This document shows, in pieces, positions 55,496 to 64,000 of a stretch of 64,000 nucleotides of DNA; within the stretch, counting starts at the first letter, position 1, and each line of letters starts with the position of its first letter. The notes under the pieces were generated by a model. That model saw nothing but the letters and a program-made list of their open reading frames with translations, had not been told where the DNA came from and did not search any database. The stretch spans positions 8,395,501 to 8,459,500 of the forward strand of contig NC_135386.1 in NCBI RefSeq assembly GCF_049243985.1, given 5' to 3'. Both the position numbers and the translations under genes were made by a program. Source of the DNA: Paroedura picta (taxonomy: Eukaryota; Chordata; Lepidosauria; Squamata; Gekkonidae).

Positions 55496-56659
55496 TGTTT
55501 TCTCATCTCACTACATCTGCTCAGCTCGTTCGGTCTTTACTTCTGTATTCTCACGAATCCCCCGGAAGGGACATGCTTTGTCTTTATTTTATTTCTTAAT
55601 TGGAATAACCATACTGTCATGTAATTTGGAATAGTAGATTGGCTGTGTAGAGTTCTCTCCAGACCAGAGGAATGCATCCCAATCTCCCCACTTCGAAGAA
55701 GATGCTGAAAGGTCACCTCCGTGCTTGAGAGGAGATGGATAGATCCACAGCAGGGTCCCAGTTAATTAATCTCAGCCTTCCACCATTAAGGATACATCTG
55801 CCCATCAATCTCCAATGTTGACCCTTATTGCCTTTCCTCTGTTTCCTCCCAGCATTGAACCCCAACAAATGGAAACCAGATAAGCTAAGCTGGCTATTCT
55901 TGTTTGGTCCTTGAATCTGTTGAACATCTCGTATGCTCATTTACTGTTCACCCTCTACTTATACGTATGGAGTGGTTACTTCCATTTCATTGTATCTGAA
56001 GAAGTGTGTATGCGCACAAAAGCTTATACCTTGAATAAAATAAAATAAAATAAAATTCTGCTGGTCTTCAAGGTGCCCCTGGGGTCATACTTTGTTCCAA
56101 TTATCTAGGACTTAGCCTGGATTTTAAATTTTTGATTTTTTCCCCCTTTCCATTTGAAAGAAAAGACATAGAAGATTTGACAGAAACATGATAGGAGAGC
56201 CGATGAACTTTGTTCACATCACCCACGTTGGAAGAAAAGAAACAGCCAGTGACTTTCCAAATGCAAGTATCCGCTAGCCGAAAAAGTCAAACTATATCCG
56301 CGGTAACTTAATGTAGCTAGATTTCACTCTGTGTAGATGTAGTAGAATTAATAGAATGAAATGCGAGGATCTCAGTTTAGTCGTCCTGGCTTCTGTATCT
56401 TTTTTGTTTTTTGTTTTGAGTTCGTGTTGCATTTCAATAAACCTTTGCTTGGATACAAAACCATCACTCCATAAGGGTAAGTTACAGAGTGTATAACAGG
56501 AATCTGAATTAATTTAAAAAACTCGGGTGGCTTCACTTAGCACCAACTCACTATCCATAGTAACCACAAAGCCTCAAACATTAAGGTGTTCTCTCATTTG
56601 CCATTAGAAAATAGGGAGCCCAATTCCTGAGCCGCAAGGAAGGGTGGTATATAAGTATA

Positions 56660-56945
56660 AAGGTAAATGTAAAGGTATCCCCTGTGTAAGCACCGGGTCA
56701 TGTTTGACCCTTGGGGTGACGCCCTCTAGCGTTTTCATGGCAGACTCAATACGGGGTGGTTGGCCAGTGCCTTCCCCAGTCATTACCGTTTACCCCCCAG
56801 CAAGCTGGGTGCTCATTTTACCGACCTCAGAAGGATGGAAGGCTGAGTCAGCCTTGAGCCGGCTGCTGGGATCGAACTCCCAACCTCATGGACAGACAGC
56901 TTCAGACAGCATTTCTGCCGCTTACCACTCTGCTCCACAAGAGCA
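56660..56945 (-). mobile_element. Sauria-type SINE
   Basis: AAAGGTATCCCCTGTGTAAG, CGTTTTCATGGCAGACTCAA, GCTGCTGGGATCGAACTCCC and CTCTGCTCCACAAGAGC. Full but slightly diverged. Confidence 0.92.
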
Positions 56946-56949
56946 TACA

Positions 56950-59270
56950 TAATAATAAATAAGCAAAGCAGGATATGAATGTTGAAATACCTGTATCTAA
57001 AATTCAAGTGACATGCAAGTTAAAACGTTGCATGTAAAATGAAGCACTTTTGGTGAGGGGCTTAAATTTTAATTTTGGGGGACACCTTCTAGTATTTATG
57101 TTGCCTTTTAAGTAATATTGACATTCAAGGTGACTTATATAGGCTATTCTTTCTTTCCACGAAAAATTAAGGAGCCCAAATAAATTGTTATAAGCTGCAA
57201 TGTGAATAACATTGAACATACAGGCCCTTGCTTCTGAGAAACATGCATAAAATTGGGCTATGTGCTGGTTGCAGAGTTTACTTCTAGTATGAATAAGAAT
57301 CAGATATCTAGTGAAATCAGGGTTGTTTGCTCTTTTCGGGCTCCCTCCACACCTGGGAGAAATTCAGTTCCATTAAAAGTTGGCCACAGCTGTGACCTTG
57401 ATGTTCAGAGAGCAGGCAAGACTATGTTTGGTCTAGAATTAAGGAGCTTATTTTAATATAGTGCTTTATTAATTGGCTTAGGCTGTTCAGATAAGACGGT
57501 GAGTTGAAGCAGGATTCAAGGTGCTTAAACGATATCCTTTCTAGGTAGGGCTGGTGCAGGAACAGATGAAGTCCAAAGGAGGCTACAGCGAAAACCACTC
57601 GGCCAGCTTGCAGATTTAGGATGCTCTCGGTTGAAATTCTGGCAAGCTGCATTTGGAGAGGAGCATTTGGAGAGAAGCCGGGTGTAGCGGAATGCAATTG
57701 TCCAGCCATCTCCAGCCATAGCTGGCTGTAAACAATTAAATTGACTCAACCACTTGTTTCGGGGTGACTCAGGGAACGCTTTGCTTGCACGGTTCTAATC
57801 GGGCACTGAGAAGTGCAACATGCTTAGAAGTACTTCTGCATTATGACTATTGCATATTTCCCTGAAGGGCCTTGTGAAATCTCTATGGGCACAAAAGGAT
57901 TTGGTGAAGGATACCCCTGTAAAAAAAAATCAGGTGGGGTAATTTCTGTTTCGAGTAGGACGAGCTTGATGAGATCCTTGCTTCTGTTGTGACGGGAACT
58001 GTCCTGGGAAAGTTCTAGAAAGGAGACGGTCCCGATCCAGGCGGTCAAAGATGGCGTTTACGCCTTAAACAGGTAGACCTGTGAAGATGGCCACCATGTT
58101 ATGCAATGAACCTCTTTCTGCTTAATGCTTGTGTCTTCCACGGCTATTAAGTTGTTCAGAAAAACTGTGGATTCTCCACATTCCAGCTTTTATGCAGTGT
58201 ACAAGTGACCTGATAAACTAGTTAACTTCTACCCTTCTGAGTCATTGACATAAAACGGAAACTGCAGCCTGAGTTGAGCGTTCCATGTATTCCCAGGTAA
58301 GATGGTCAAGTTTCTACAAGGTGGGTCATAGACCGTGGTTCTTCTGGAACAGGACAAAAGCATGCCATTGCTTTCGGCTTCAACTTTAAAAGAACCACAG
58401 CTTGGTTTCAGCTGCATGAAACAGAAGCAGAAGGCTGAAGTCCTAGTTTTAATGAAGATTGCCAATATCTTTGGGCAAGTAGACCCCTCTCCTGCCTGAG
58501 GAGTAAGATGGCCCTGAACGTCATGTTTTTTTAAACTAATGATCTCTGTGTTTTAAACATAAATCAGTCTTGCTGAAATCCCTGCATATTTAACACTCAT
58601 AACATACTGTCAAAGCATTCTAGTTTCTGTACAAGTAAAGAACAGATACTAGAAATTGCTATAGCCCAGTGTTAATGTTCAGTAATTGATGTGGCATTCC
58701 AACATGTGCACAATGGAGAATGGTGTTAAATGCTAAACTTGGCACAAACGGTTTTGTACTTGTTTTAGGAAAATATTGTCTATTAAATGTTTTTGGAAAC
58801 GCAGCTTTGCCTCAAGATCCTTTCAGAACCAGCAATTAGGGCTGTGACTTGAGTCCAGCTATTGATACATGTAGTTTTGGAGACATGAACTGCAAAGCAC
58901 TAAGGGTTAGATAATTGAATAATTGGACACTCAAATGGTTGGGAGGAGTTTGGGGTTTTTTTGTTTTTGTTTTGTCCTAATCCCCACCATTCAATAACAC
59001 TGCCCACGTCAGCAAAACACATAAGAAGAGTCTATGCAGCTCTTCTTAAAATATGCCAGAGTAGACTGGATTCCAAACAGCAAAGAAGCAGGCACACATA
59101 TTAGTTGGCTCTAGCTAAAAATGCTCTGTGTATTGTTTTGGCTACTCCCTTGAGTGGTTTGAGCATCTGTCCTCGAGAAGCACTTCCAAAGGGGCTTCCA
59201 CATCTACCTAAGTTACAGGTAACTCCTCCCTCTTGAGTCTACCAGATATTTCCTTCTATAGAGCTCCAAA
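56950..59270. other. Gene-free stretch
   Basis: No gene or named repeat identified. The frames at 57422-57709 and 58229-58465 on the minus strand have no recognisable domain. Confidence 0.4.
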
Positions 59271-59277
59271 TAGTATT

Positions 59278-59535
59278 ATTATTTTATTTTATTTTATTCT
59301 GAGACTGGTTTGGGGCGGGTTACAAACGTCCAATAAAAATGCCACTAGAAACCCAATTAAAATGGACACAACAGCACACAGGAACAGAAAACATGGCAGA
59401 ATGCCACCCCCACCCATCTCTACCTCTGGAGTTGGGGGGAGAAGGAGGGTCAAGAGAACACAGGTGGCTGCTTCACACGGGGGGGGGGGGACATCAATCT
59501 TCCTCACTGTCCCAGCTAAAAAGTACAATGGCATA
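59278..59535 (-). mobile_element. L2-like LINE 3' end
   Basis: TTATTTTATTTTATTTTATT, then GGGGCGGGTTACAAACGTCC and a GC-rich LINE 3' segment. Inverted. Confidence 0.6.
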
Positions 59536-59667
59536 AATAGTTAGCAGAAGGTTGAATGTCAAAAGATGGTAAATTATAGAATTCCAACTATATACAAGCA
59601 AATATGAACCACAAGATGTTTAACAGGGATGGATAAGTCATCAGAACAAATTATAGCATAGCAATGA

Positions 59668-59735
59668 TCCATTTTTATTTATTTATAGTTGGATTTATAT
59701 ACCGCCGTTTGCCAAAAGGTCTCATGGCGGTTCAA
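59668..59735 (-). mobile_element. L2-like LINE tail
   Basis: ATTTATTTATAGTTGGATTT, ATACCGCCGTTTGCC and TCATGGCGGTTCAATCATGA. A further short tail occurs at 59908-59965. Confidence 0.65.
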
Positions 59736-59994
59736 TCATGATGGACTCTAGAATGGTAGGTGGCTTGATATAATTATCATATATATATATAAGCCTCTGC
59801 AATAGATAGACTGATTTTATTGAGCATGGCAAACAGAACAAGCCAGCTAGCTCCCTTGTGACTTTCCAAAATAAGCCGATTTGCTCACGCTTGGGAAGAG
59901 CCTTTTAAATTTATTTATATACTGCCCCTCTGTGGATATACCTGGGGTAGTTTACAAGAAGTTAAAATGTGTTTCAAAAACAATTTATAAAAGA

Positions 59995-60170
59995 AGAAAA
60001 GTTGTTTTTTTTATACGTCGTTTTTCTCTACCAGGAGTCTCAAAGCACCTTCCAATCGCCTTCCCTTCGTCTCCCCACAACAGGCACCCTGTGAGGTAGG
60101 TGGGGCTGAGAGAGCCCTGATATCACTGCTCGGTCAGAACAGCTCTAAACAGGACTGTGACTAGCCCAGA
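59995..60170 (-). mobile_element. CORE-type SINE, 3' part
   Basis: AAGAAAAGTTGTTTTTTTTA, CAAAGCACCTTCCAATCGCC, CACCCTGTGAGGTAGGTGGG and AGCAGTGATATC in reverse. It lacks the tRNA-like head, and its end meets the array region. Confidence 0.8.
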
Positions 60171-60234
60171 TTCCCACAACTTCTCCATGCTTCAGTAGCA
60201 ATTAAAGTGAGGCCATAAACCAGCAGGGGCCAAA

Positions 60235-61115
60235 CATCCATGGACTCTTCAAACATCCACGGACTACACTTACCATGAGTTCCTACAATTGCTACAAGCT
60301 TTGGACTATAATTTCCATGGACTATAATTTCCAGCATGTTGGCAAGTGTAGTCCATGGACACCTGGAGAGCTCTTGGTAACTGTAGGGGCTCATGGTAAG
60401 TGTAGTCCATGGACACCTGGCGAGCTCATGGCAATTGTAGTCCGAGGACACCTGGCGAGCTCATGGTAATTGTAGTCCGAGGACACCTGGCGAGCTCATG
60501 GTAATTGTAGTCCATGGACATCTGGAGTGCTCATGGTAACTGTAGGGGCTCATGGTAAGTGTAGTCCATGGACACCTGGCGAGCTCATGGCAATTGTAGT
60601 CTGAGGACATCTGGAGAGCACATGGTAATTGTAGCCCAAGGACATCTGGAGTGCTCATGGTAACTGTAGGGGCTCATGGTAAGTGTAGTCCATGGACATC
60701 TGGCGAGCTCATGGCAATTGTAGTCTGAGGACACCTGGCGAGCTCATGGTAATTGTAGTCCATGGACATCTGGAGTGCTCATGGTAACTGTAGGGGCTCA
60801 TGGTAAGTGTAGTCCATGGACATCTGGCGAGCTCATGGAAATTGTAGTCTGAGGACACCTGGCGAGCTCATGGTAAGTGTAGTCCATGGACACCTGGCGA
60901 GCTCATGGCAATTGTAGTCCGAGGACACCTGGAGAGCACATGGTAATTGTAGTCCATGGACATCTGGAGTGCTCATGGTAACTGTAGGGGCTCATGGTAA
61001 GTGTAGTCCATGGACATCTGGCGAGCTCATGGCAATTGTAGTCCGAGGACATCTGGAGAGCACATGGTAACTGTAGGGGCTCATGGTGAGTGTAGTCCAT
61101 GGACACCTGGAGAGC
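60235..61115 (+). repeat. Higher-order tandem array built from MITE arm sequence
   Basis: The basic unit is about 36 bp: TGTAGTCCATGGACACCTGG then CGAGCTCATGGTAAT, i.e. the right arm of the palindromic MITE. About 19 units occur. A longer variant unit (GTGCTCATGGTAACTGTAGG then GGCTCATGGTAAG) recurs at 60527, 60651, 60774 and 60969, spacing 124, 123 and 195, giving a second-level period of about 123 bp. It ends about 30 bases from a CpG island. Confidence 0.95.
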
Positions 61116-61139
61116 CACTTTCTCTGCCAGCAAAAAAAA

Positions 61140-61860
61140 GTGGGCCCCTTGAACCCCCACCCCCACCCCAAAAAAAACCTACCCTAACCGGTGTGGGGCG
61201 GGGGCGTCGGCCTCCCCCCTCTCCCCCGCGGCCGGGCCCGGTGCGGCTGCCCCTCTCCTCCTCCTCCTCCTCCTCCTCCTCCTCCTCCTCTTCCCCCCTG
61301 AGGAAATCCCGCCCCGAAGAGGCGAGTCCTCGGCCGGCCGCTCCGAGCGCCGACAGCCGGGGAAAGCGAAAGAGGAAGCGGCCGGGCGACAAGAAGGCGG
61401 CGGCGTCTCCTCGGAGCGAGCGAGCGGGGCCAGGGGCGTCGGAGGCCCGGCCGTTTCCCGGGCAGGCAGGCGGGCAGGCGCATGGGGTCCGCCGGGGTGC
61501 TGCGGGCCGCCCTCTGGGGCCTGCTCCTCCCGCTGGTAAGCAGGGGATGCCCGGGGTGGGGCGGGAGGGCCGCTGGCGAACAGGGCGGCTCCCACCTGCG
61601 GGCCCAGGTGAGCGCTCGCGCCCCCTCACCTGGGCGGGGAAAGGCCACGCTGGGCACGGCAGGCCTCGCTCGGCCTCTGGGCTTCTGCCCGCCCGGAGTG
61701 GAGGAGCCAGACAGGAAATGCCTCAGGCCGCCCCGGGCCAGGAGGGTGCAGGGCAGGAGGAGGAGGAGCCCGGCACGCCTAGAAGCGGCCCTGATCCGGC
61801 CAGGCAAACTTTTTGTAAGAGTAAAGCAAAGGCTGAGCCCCATACCTGGCCCAGGTGGCC
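61140..61860. promoter_or_regulatory. CpG island with (CCT)n run
   Basis: Very CpG-rich. A (CTC)n/(CCT)n run at 61256-61291. It surrounds the candidate exon at 61482. The 295-codon plus-strand and several minus-strand frames are GC artefacts dominated by Pro, Arg, Gly and Ser. Confidence 0.7.
61482..61535 (+). CDS. Candidate first coding exon with signal peptide, gene not recognised
   Basis: ATG in context GGCGCATGG followed by GSAGVLRAALWGLLLPL, a typical signal-peptide core, then a GTAAGC donor at 61536 in phase 0 after 18 codons. It sits centrally in a CpG island. The rest of the gene would lie downstream, mostly beyond the window. I do not recognise which secreted or membrane protein this starts. 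It could also be a chance frame. Confidence 0.4.
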
Positions 61861-61865
61861 ATCCG

Positions 61866-62459
61866 GTGGGAGGAGAGATGTGAAATTGACCTGCTGAGGT
61901 TGGAGGAGAGGAGAGATGAGAAACTGACCTGCTGAAATCCCTTGCTCTGGTTGGAGGAGATGTGAAATTGACCTGCTGAAATCCCTTGCTCTGGTTGGAG
62001 GAGATGTGAAACTGACCTGCTGAAATCCCTTGCTCTGGTTGGAGGAGATGTGAAACTGACCTGCTTAAATCCCTTGCTCTGGTTGGAGGAGATGTGAAAT
62101 TGACCTGCTGAAATCCCTTGCTCTGGTTGGAGGAGATGTGAAATTGACCTGCTGAAATCCCTTGCTCTGGTTGGAGGAGAGGTGAAATTGACCTGCTGAA
62201 ATCCCTTGCTCTGGTTGGAGGAGAGGAGAGATGTGAAATTGACCTGATGAAATCCCTCGCTGTGATTGGAGGAGAGGAGAGATGCGAAATTGACCTGCTG
62301 AAATCCCTTGCTCTGGTTGGAGGAGAGGAGAGATGTGAAATTGACTTGCTGAAATCCCTTGCTCTGGTTGGAGGAGAGGAGAGATGCGAAATTGACCTGC
62401 TGAAATCCCTCGCTGTGATTGGAGGAGAGGAGAGATGCGAAATTGACCTGCTGAAATCA
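61866..62459 (+). repeat. Minisatellite, 44 bp units switching to 51 bp units
   Basis: GACCTGCTGAAATCCC marks units at 61926, 61970, 62014, 62058, 62102, 62146 and 62190 (44 bp steps), then 62241, 62292, 62343, 62394 and 62445 (51 bp steps). The longer unit carries an extra GAGGAGA. It would lie in intron 1 of the candidate gene. The minus-strand frame across it is a repeat artefact. Confidence 0.95.
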
Positions 62460-62618
62460 CAGTCTCTTTTTGGTAGAAACTATCTCTCGTATTGGTCTTC
62501 TACCTTGCCTCTACTGCTGAGTTCGAGTCCTATCTCTTCGTCCAATCCTAATTAATTATCTGCAAAGGGGACAGATCCCCCTAATCATCCGTAGCATCCA
62601 AGAATGAGGTGATATTAA

Positions 62619-62827
62619 GTTCAGTTCTGCCTCTTGTCCCACCATGCCGATCTCGCTCTTTTCCGCTGCTCCAGACAGATAAACAGTCTATCTCGATCTA
62701 CCTCGTAAGGCAGTTGAGTGGATCGTGCCTCCCCCCTCCCCGGCCAAGCTGCTTGCCCTGCCGCGCCCCCTGTGAAAGGGTCGTTGAACCCCCAAACGGG
62801 TCCCAACCCCCAGGTTGAGAACCACTG
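62619..62827 (-). mobile_element. SPIN-like hAT element, truncated
   Basis: GTTCAGTTCTGCCTCTTGTC, the shared interior TCTATCTCGATCTACC, GGCCAAGCTGCTTGCCCTGC and the end AGGTTGAGAACCACTG. One half is missing. Confidence 0.82.
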
Positions 62828-63317
62828 GGCTAGATGATCAGGAAGCTACTCTCTTGGCTCCAGTGCACTCTCAGTATACTGTATCCGTTGAACTCTGGTT
62901 CCACGTAAGTTAATATTTGACCTTTTGAGGTTCATTTATCTTCTGCTGGGACTTCTTATCTTGTGAACAAGAATTATTGAAAATTTGTTTCTGATTGGTG
63001 GAGCCGAAAGCTGAAGAAAAAGTAGCCAGGGAGTTGGTTGTTGGCCGGAGAAGGAAAATAAGACAAAATGGGCACAACGTGTGTGTGTCCCCCCATTAAT
63101 ATGGTCCATTGTGCACTCTGTGAAATTACATTGGCCGATTCTCTGAGAAAACTAGGCAAGGGACAGGATATGCTGTGCTGTATTTTTATATCTCACTATC
63201 TGAACTCAACCATGCCGCTCGGTAATTCAGTGAGACCTACTTGCCGATCGCTATGCTTAAGAGGAGGTCCTAAATAGAAACGCACACAGCAGACAGATTA
63301 TGATCTTGTTCTAAACT

Positions 63318-63378
63318 CCACCGCCCTGAGCCGGCTTGCAGGATAAGACGGCATAGAAGCCAAATAAATAAATAAAGA
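63318..63378 (+). mobile_element. L2-like LINE tail
   Basis: ACCGCCCTGAGCCGGCTTGC, then ATAAATAAATAAAG. Confidence 0.6.
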
Positions 63379-63469
63379 CATACACTCCAGCCAATTTTAT
63401 AAAATTAATATTGGTTGATATTAATTGATATTTCGATATGAAATTTACTCTGAAATGTGAGACCGTTTC

Positions 63470-63620
63470 TTCAGATCTCAAAAGCTACGCAGGGTCGGCC
63501 CTGGTCAGCATTTGCAAGGAAGACCAGGGTGAGGGAGTCATAATACAGAGGCTGCTTGTAGCAAACTTTATAATATCTCTTGCCTTGAAAATCCCACGGG
63601 TCTGCCATAAGTCAGCTGTG
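63470..63620 (+). mobile_element. 5S-derived SINE (5S-Sauria type)
   Basis: CAGATCTCAAAAGCTACGCA, GGGTCGGCCCTGGTCAGCAT (5S rRNA-like head), then CTCTTGCCTTGAAAATCCCA and GCCATAAGTCAGCTGTGGCT (Bov-B-like tail). Confidence 0.78.
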
Positions 63621-63852
63621 GCTTGATTCTCTGCCCCCCCCACCAAAAAAAAAGACAATTTTAAAAATGCCTCCAAATTGTTTGTCCAGTTGGGCCATAA
63701 CTGAGTAATTACCTGACTAGGCAGATTTGTTTTCTGGCATAACGACAGTGTAAAATCACTTCTGGACCCTGTGTCTGCTTTTACAGTTCTTAAATTGTGC
63801 TTGTTGCAAAATCTGGAAAGGCTCTTTGCTTAAGAAGGCTGAATCCCTGAAC

Positions 63853-63914
63853 CAGGGGTAGTCAAACGCTGGCAGGGGCTCATGGGAATTGTAGTCCATG
63901 GGCATCTGGAGGGA
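63853..63914. mobile_element. Internally deleted palindromic MITE
   Basis: CAGGGGTAGTCAAACGCTGG joins the left end straight to the right inner arm, which runs to CATCTGGAGGG. Confidence 0.85.
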
Positions 63915-64000
63915 CCCTTCTATGTCCATTGAAGTCAGTGGATTTAGAAACATGTGACGCTGTTAAGATTTTCTCATTAGTCCTGGTAAGTATTGTTTGA

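Noticed and set aside
61010-61897. A 295-codon plus-strand frame in the CpG island
   Set aside because: Composition is Pro/Arg/Gly/Ser-rich, it starts inside the tandem array, contains no domain, and equally long frames run on the other strand. GC-rich sequence lacks stops.
62065-62460. A 131-codon minus-strand frame with repeated FRISPLLQ-like units
   Set aside because: It is a translation of the 44/51 bp minisatellite. The unit change breaks regularity and there is no start or splice support.

Overview
The window is vertebrate nuclear DNA from a squamate reptile (a lizard; gecko or scincomorph kin would fit, but I cannot fix the species). The reasons are intron-split host genes, many Sauria-type SINEs with Bov-B-like tails, 5S-derived SINEs, CR1 and L2-like LINE ends, and a dense load of hAT-type MITEs. 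No bacterial, organellar or viral coding region was seen.

Layout. 1-0.7 kb: first coding exon of SLC30A4 (zinc transporter ZnT4) on the minus strand; the rest lies left of the window. 0.7-2.5 kb: its upstream region, with a 151-154 bp tandem array, a second CpG island and MITE clusters. 11.3-17.7 kb: BLOC1S6 (pallidin) on the plus strand, five coding exons, with a 36/39 bp array in its 3' region. 20.1-40.4 kb: SQOR (sulfide:quinone oxidoreductase) on the plus strand. Its nine coding exons lie at 29.0-40.3 kb, and a non-coding first exon probably lies in the CpG island at 20.6 kb. 41.6-49.8 kb: an NMRK2-like nicotinamide riboside kinase on the minus strand, eight coding exons, tail-to-tail with SQOR. 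50-60 kb: gene-free repeats. 60.2-62.5 kb: a higher-order tandem array made from MITE pieces, a CpG island with one candidate signal-peptide exon on the plus strand (gene not recognised), then a 44/51 bp minisatellite. 62.6-64 kb: repeats.

All splice phases of BLOC1S6 (167 aa), SQOR (448 aa) and the NMRK gene (207 aa) were checked by hand and join in frame with GT..AG introns, so all three look intact. The SLC30A4-BLOC1S6-SQOR order and orientation match the human 15q21 block. The NMRK2-like neighbour does not, because human NMRK2 is on chromosome 19.

The most distinctive feature is a roughly 136 bp perfect-palindrome hAT MITE with CAGGGGTAGTC ends and 8 bp target duplications, present about twenty times whole or in part. 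Each arm carries ACTACAATTCCCA, which fits the ZNF143/THAP11-type promoter motif ACTAYRNNNCCCR. Pieces of this MITE have also expanded into tandem arrays beside two CpG-island promoters. Other insertions sit within about 10-35 nt of splice sites in SQOR and the NMRK gene.
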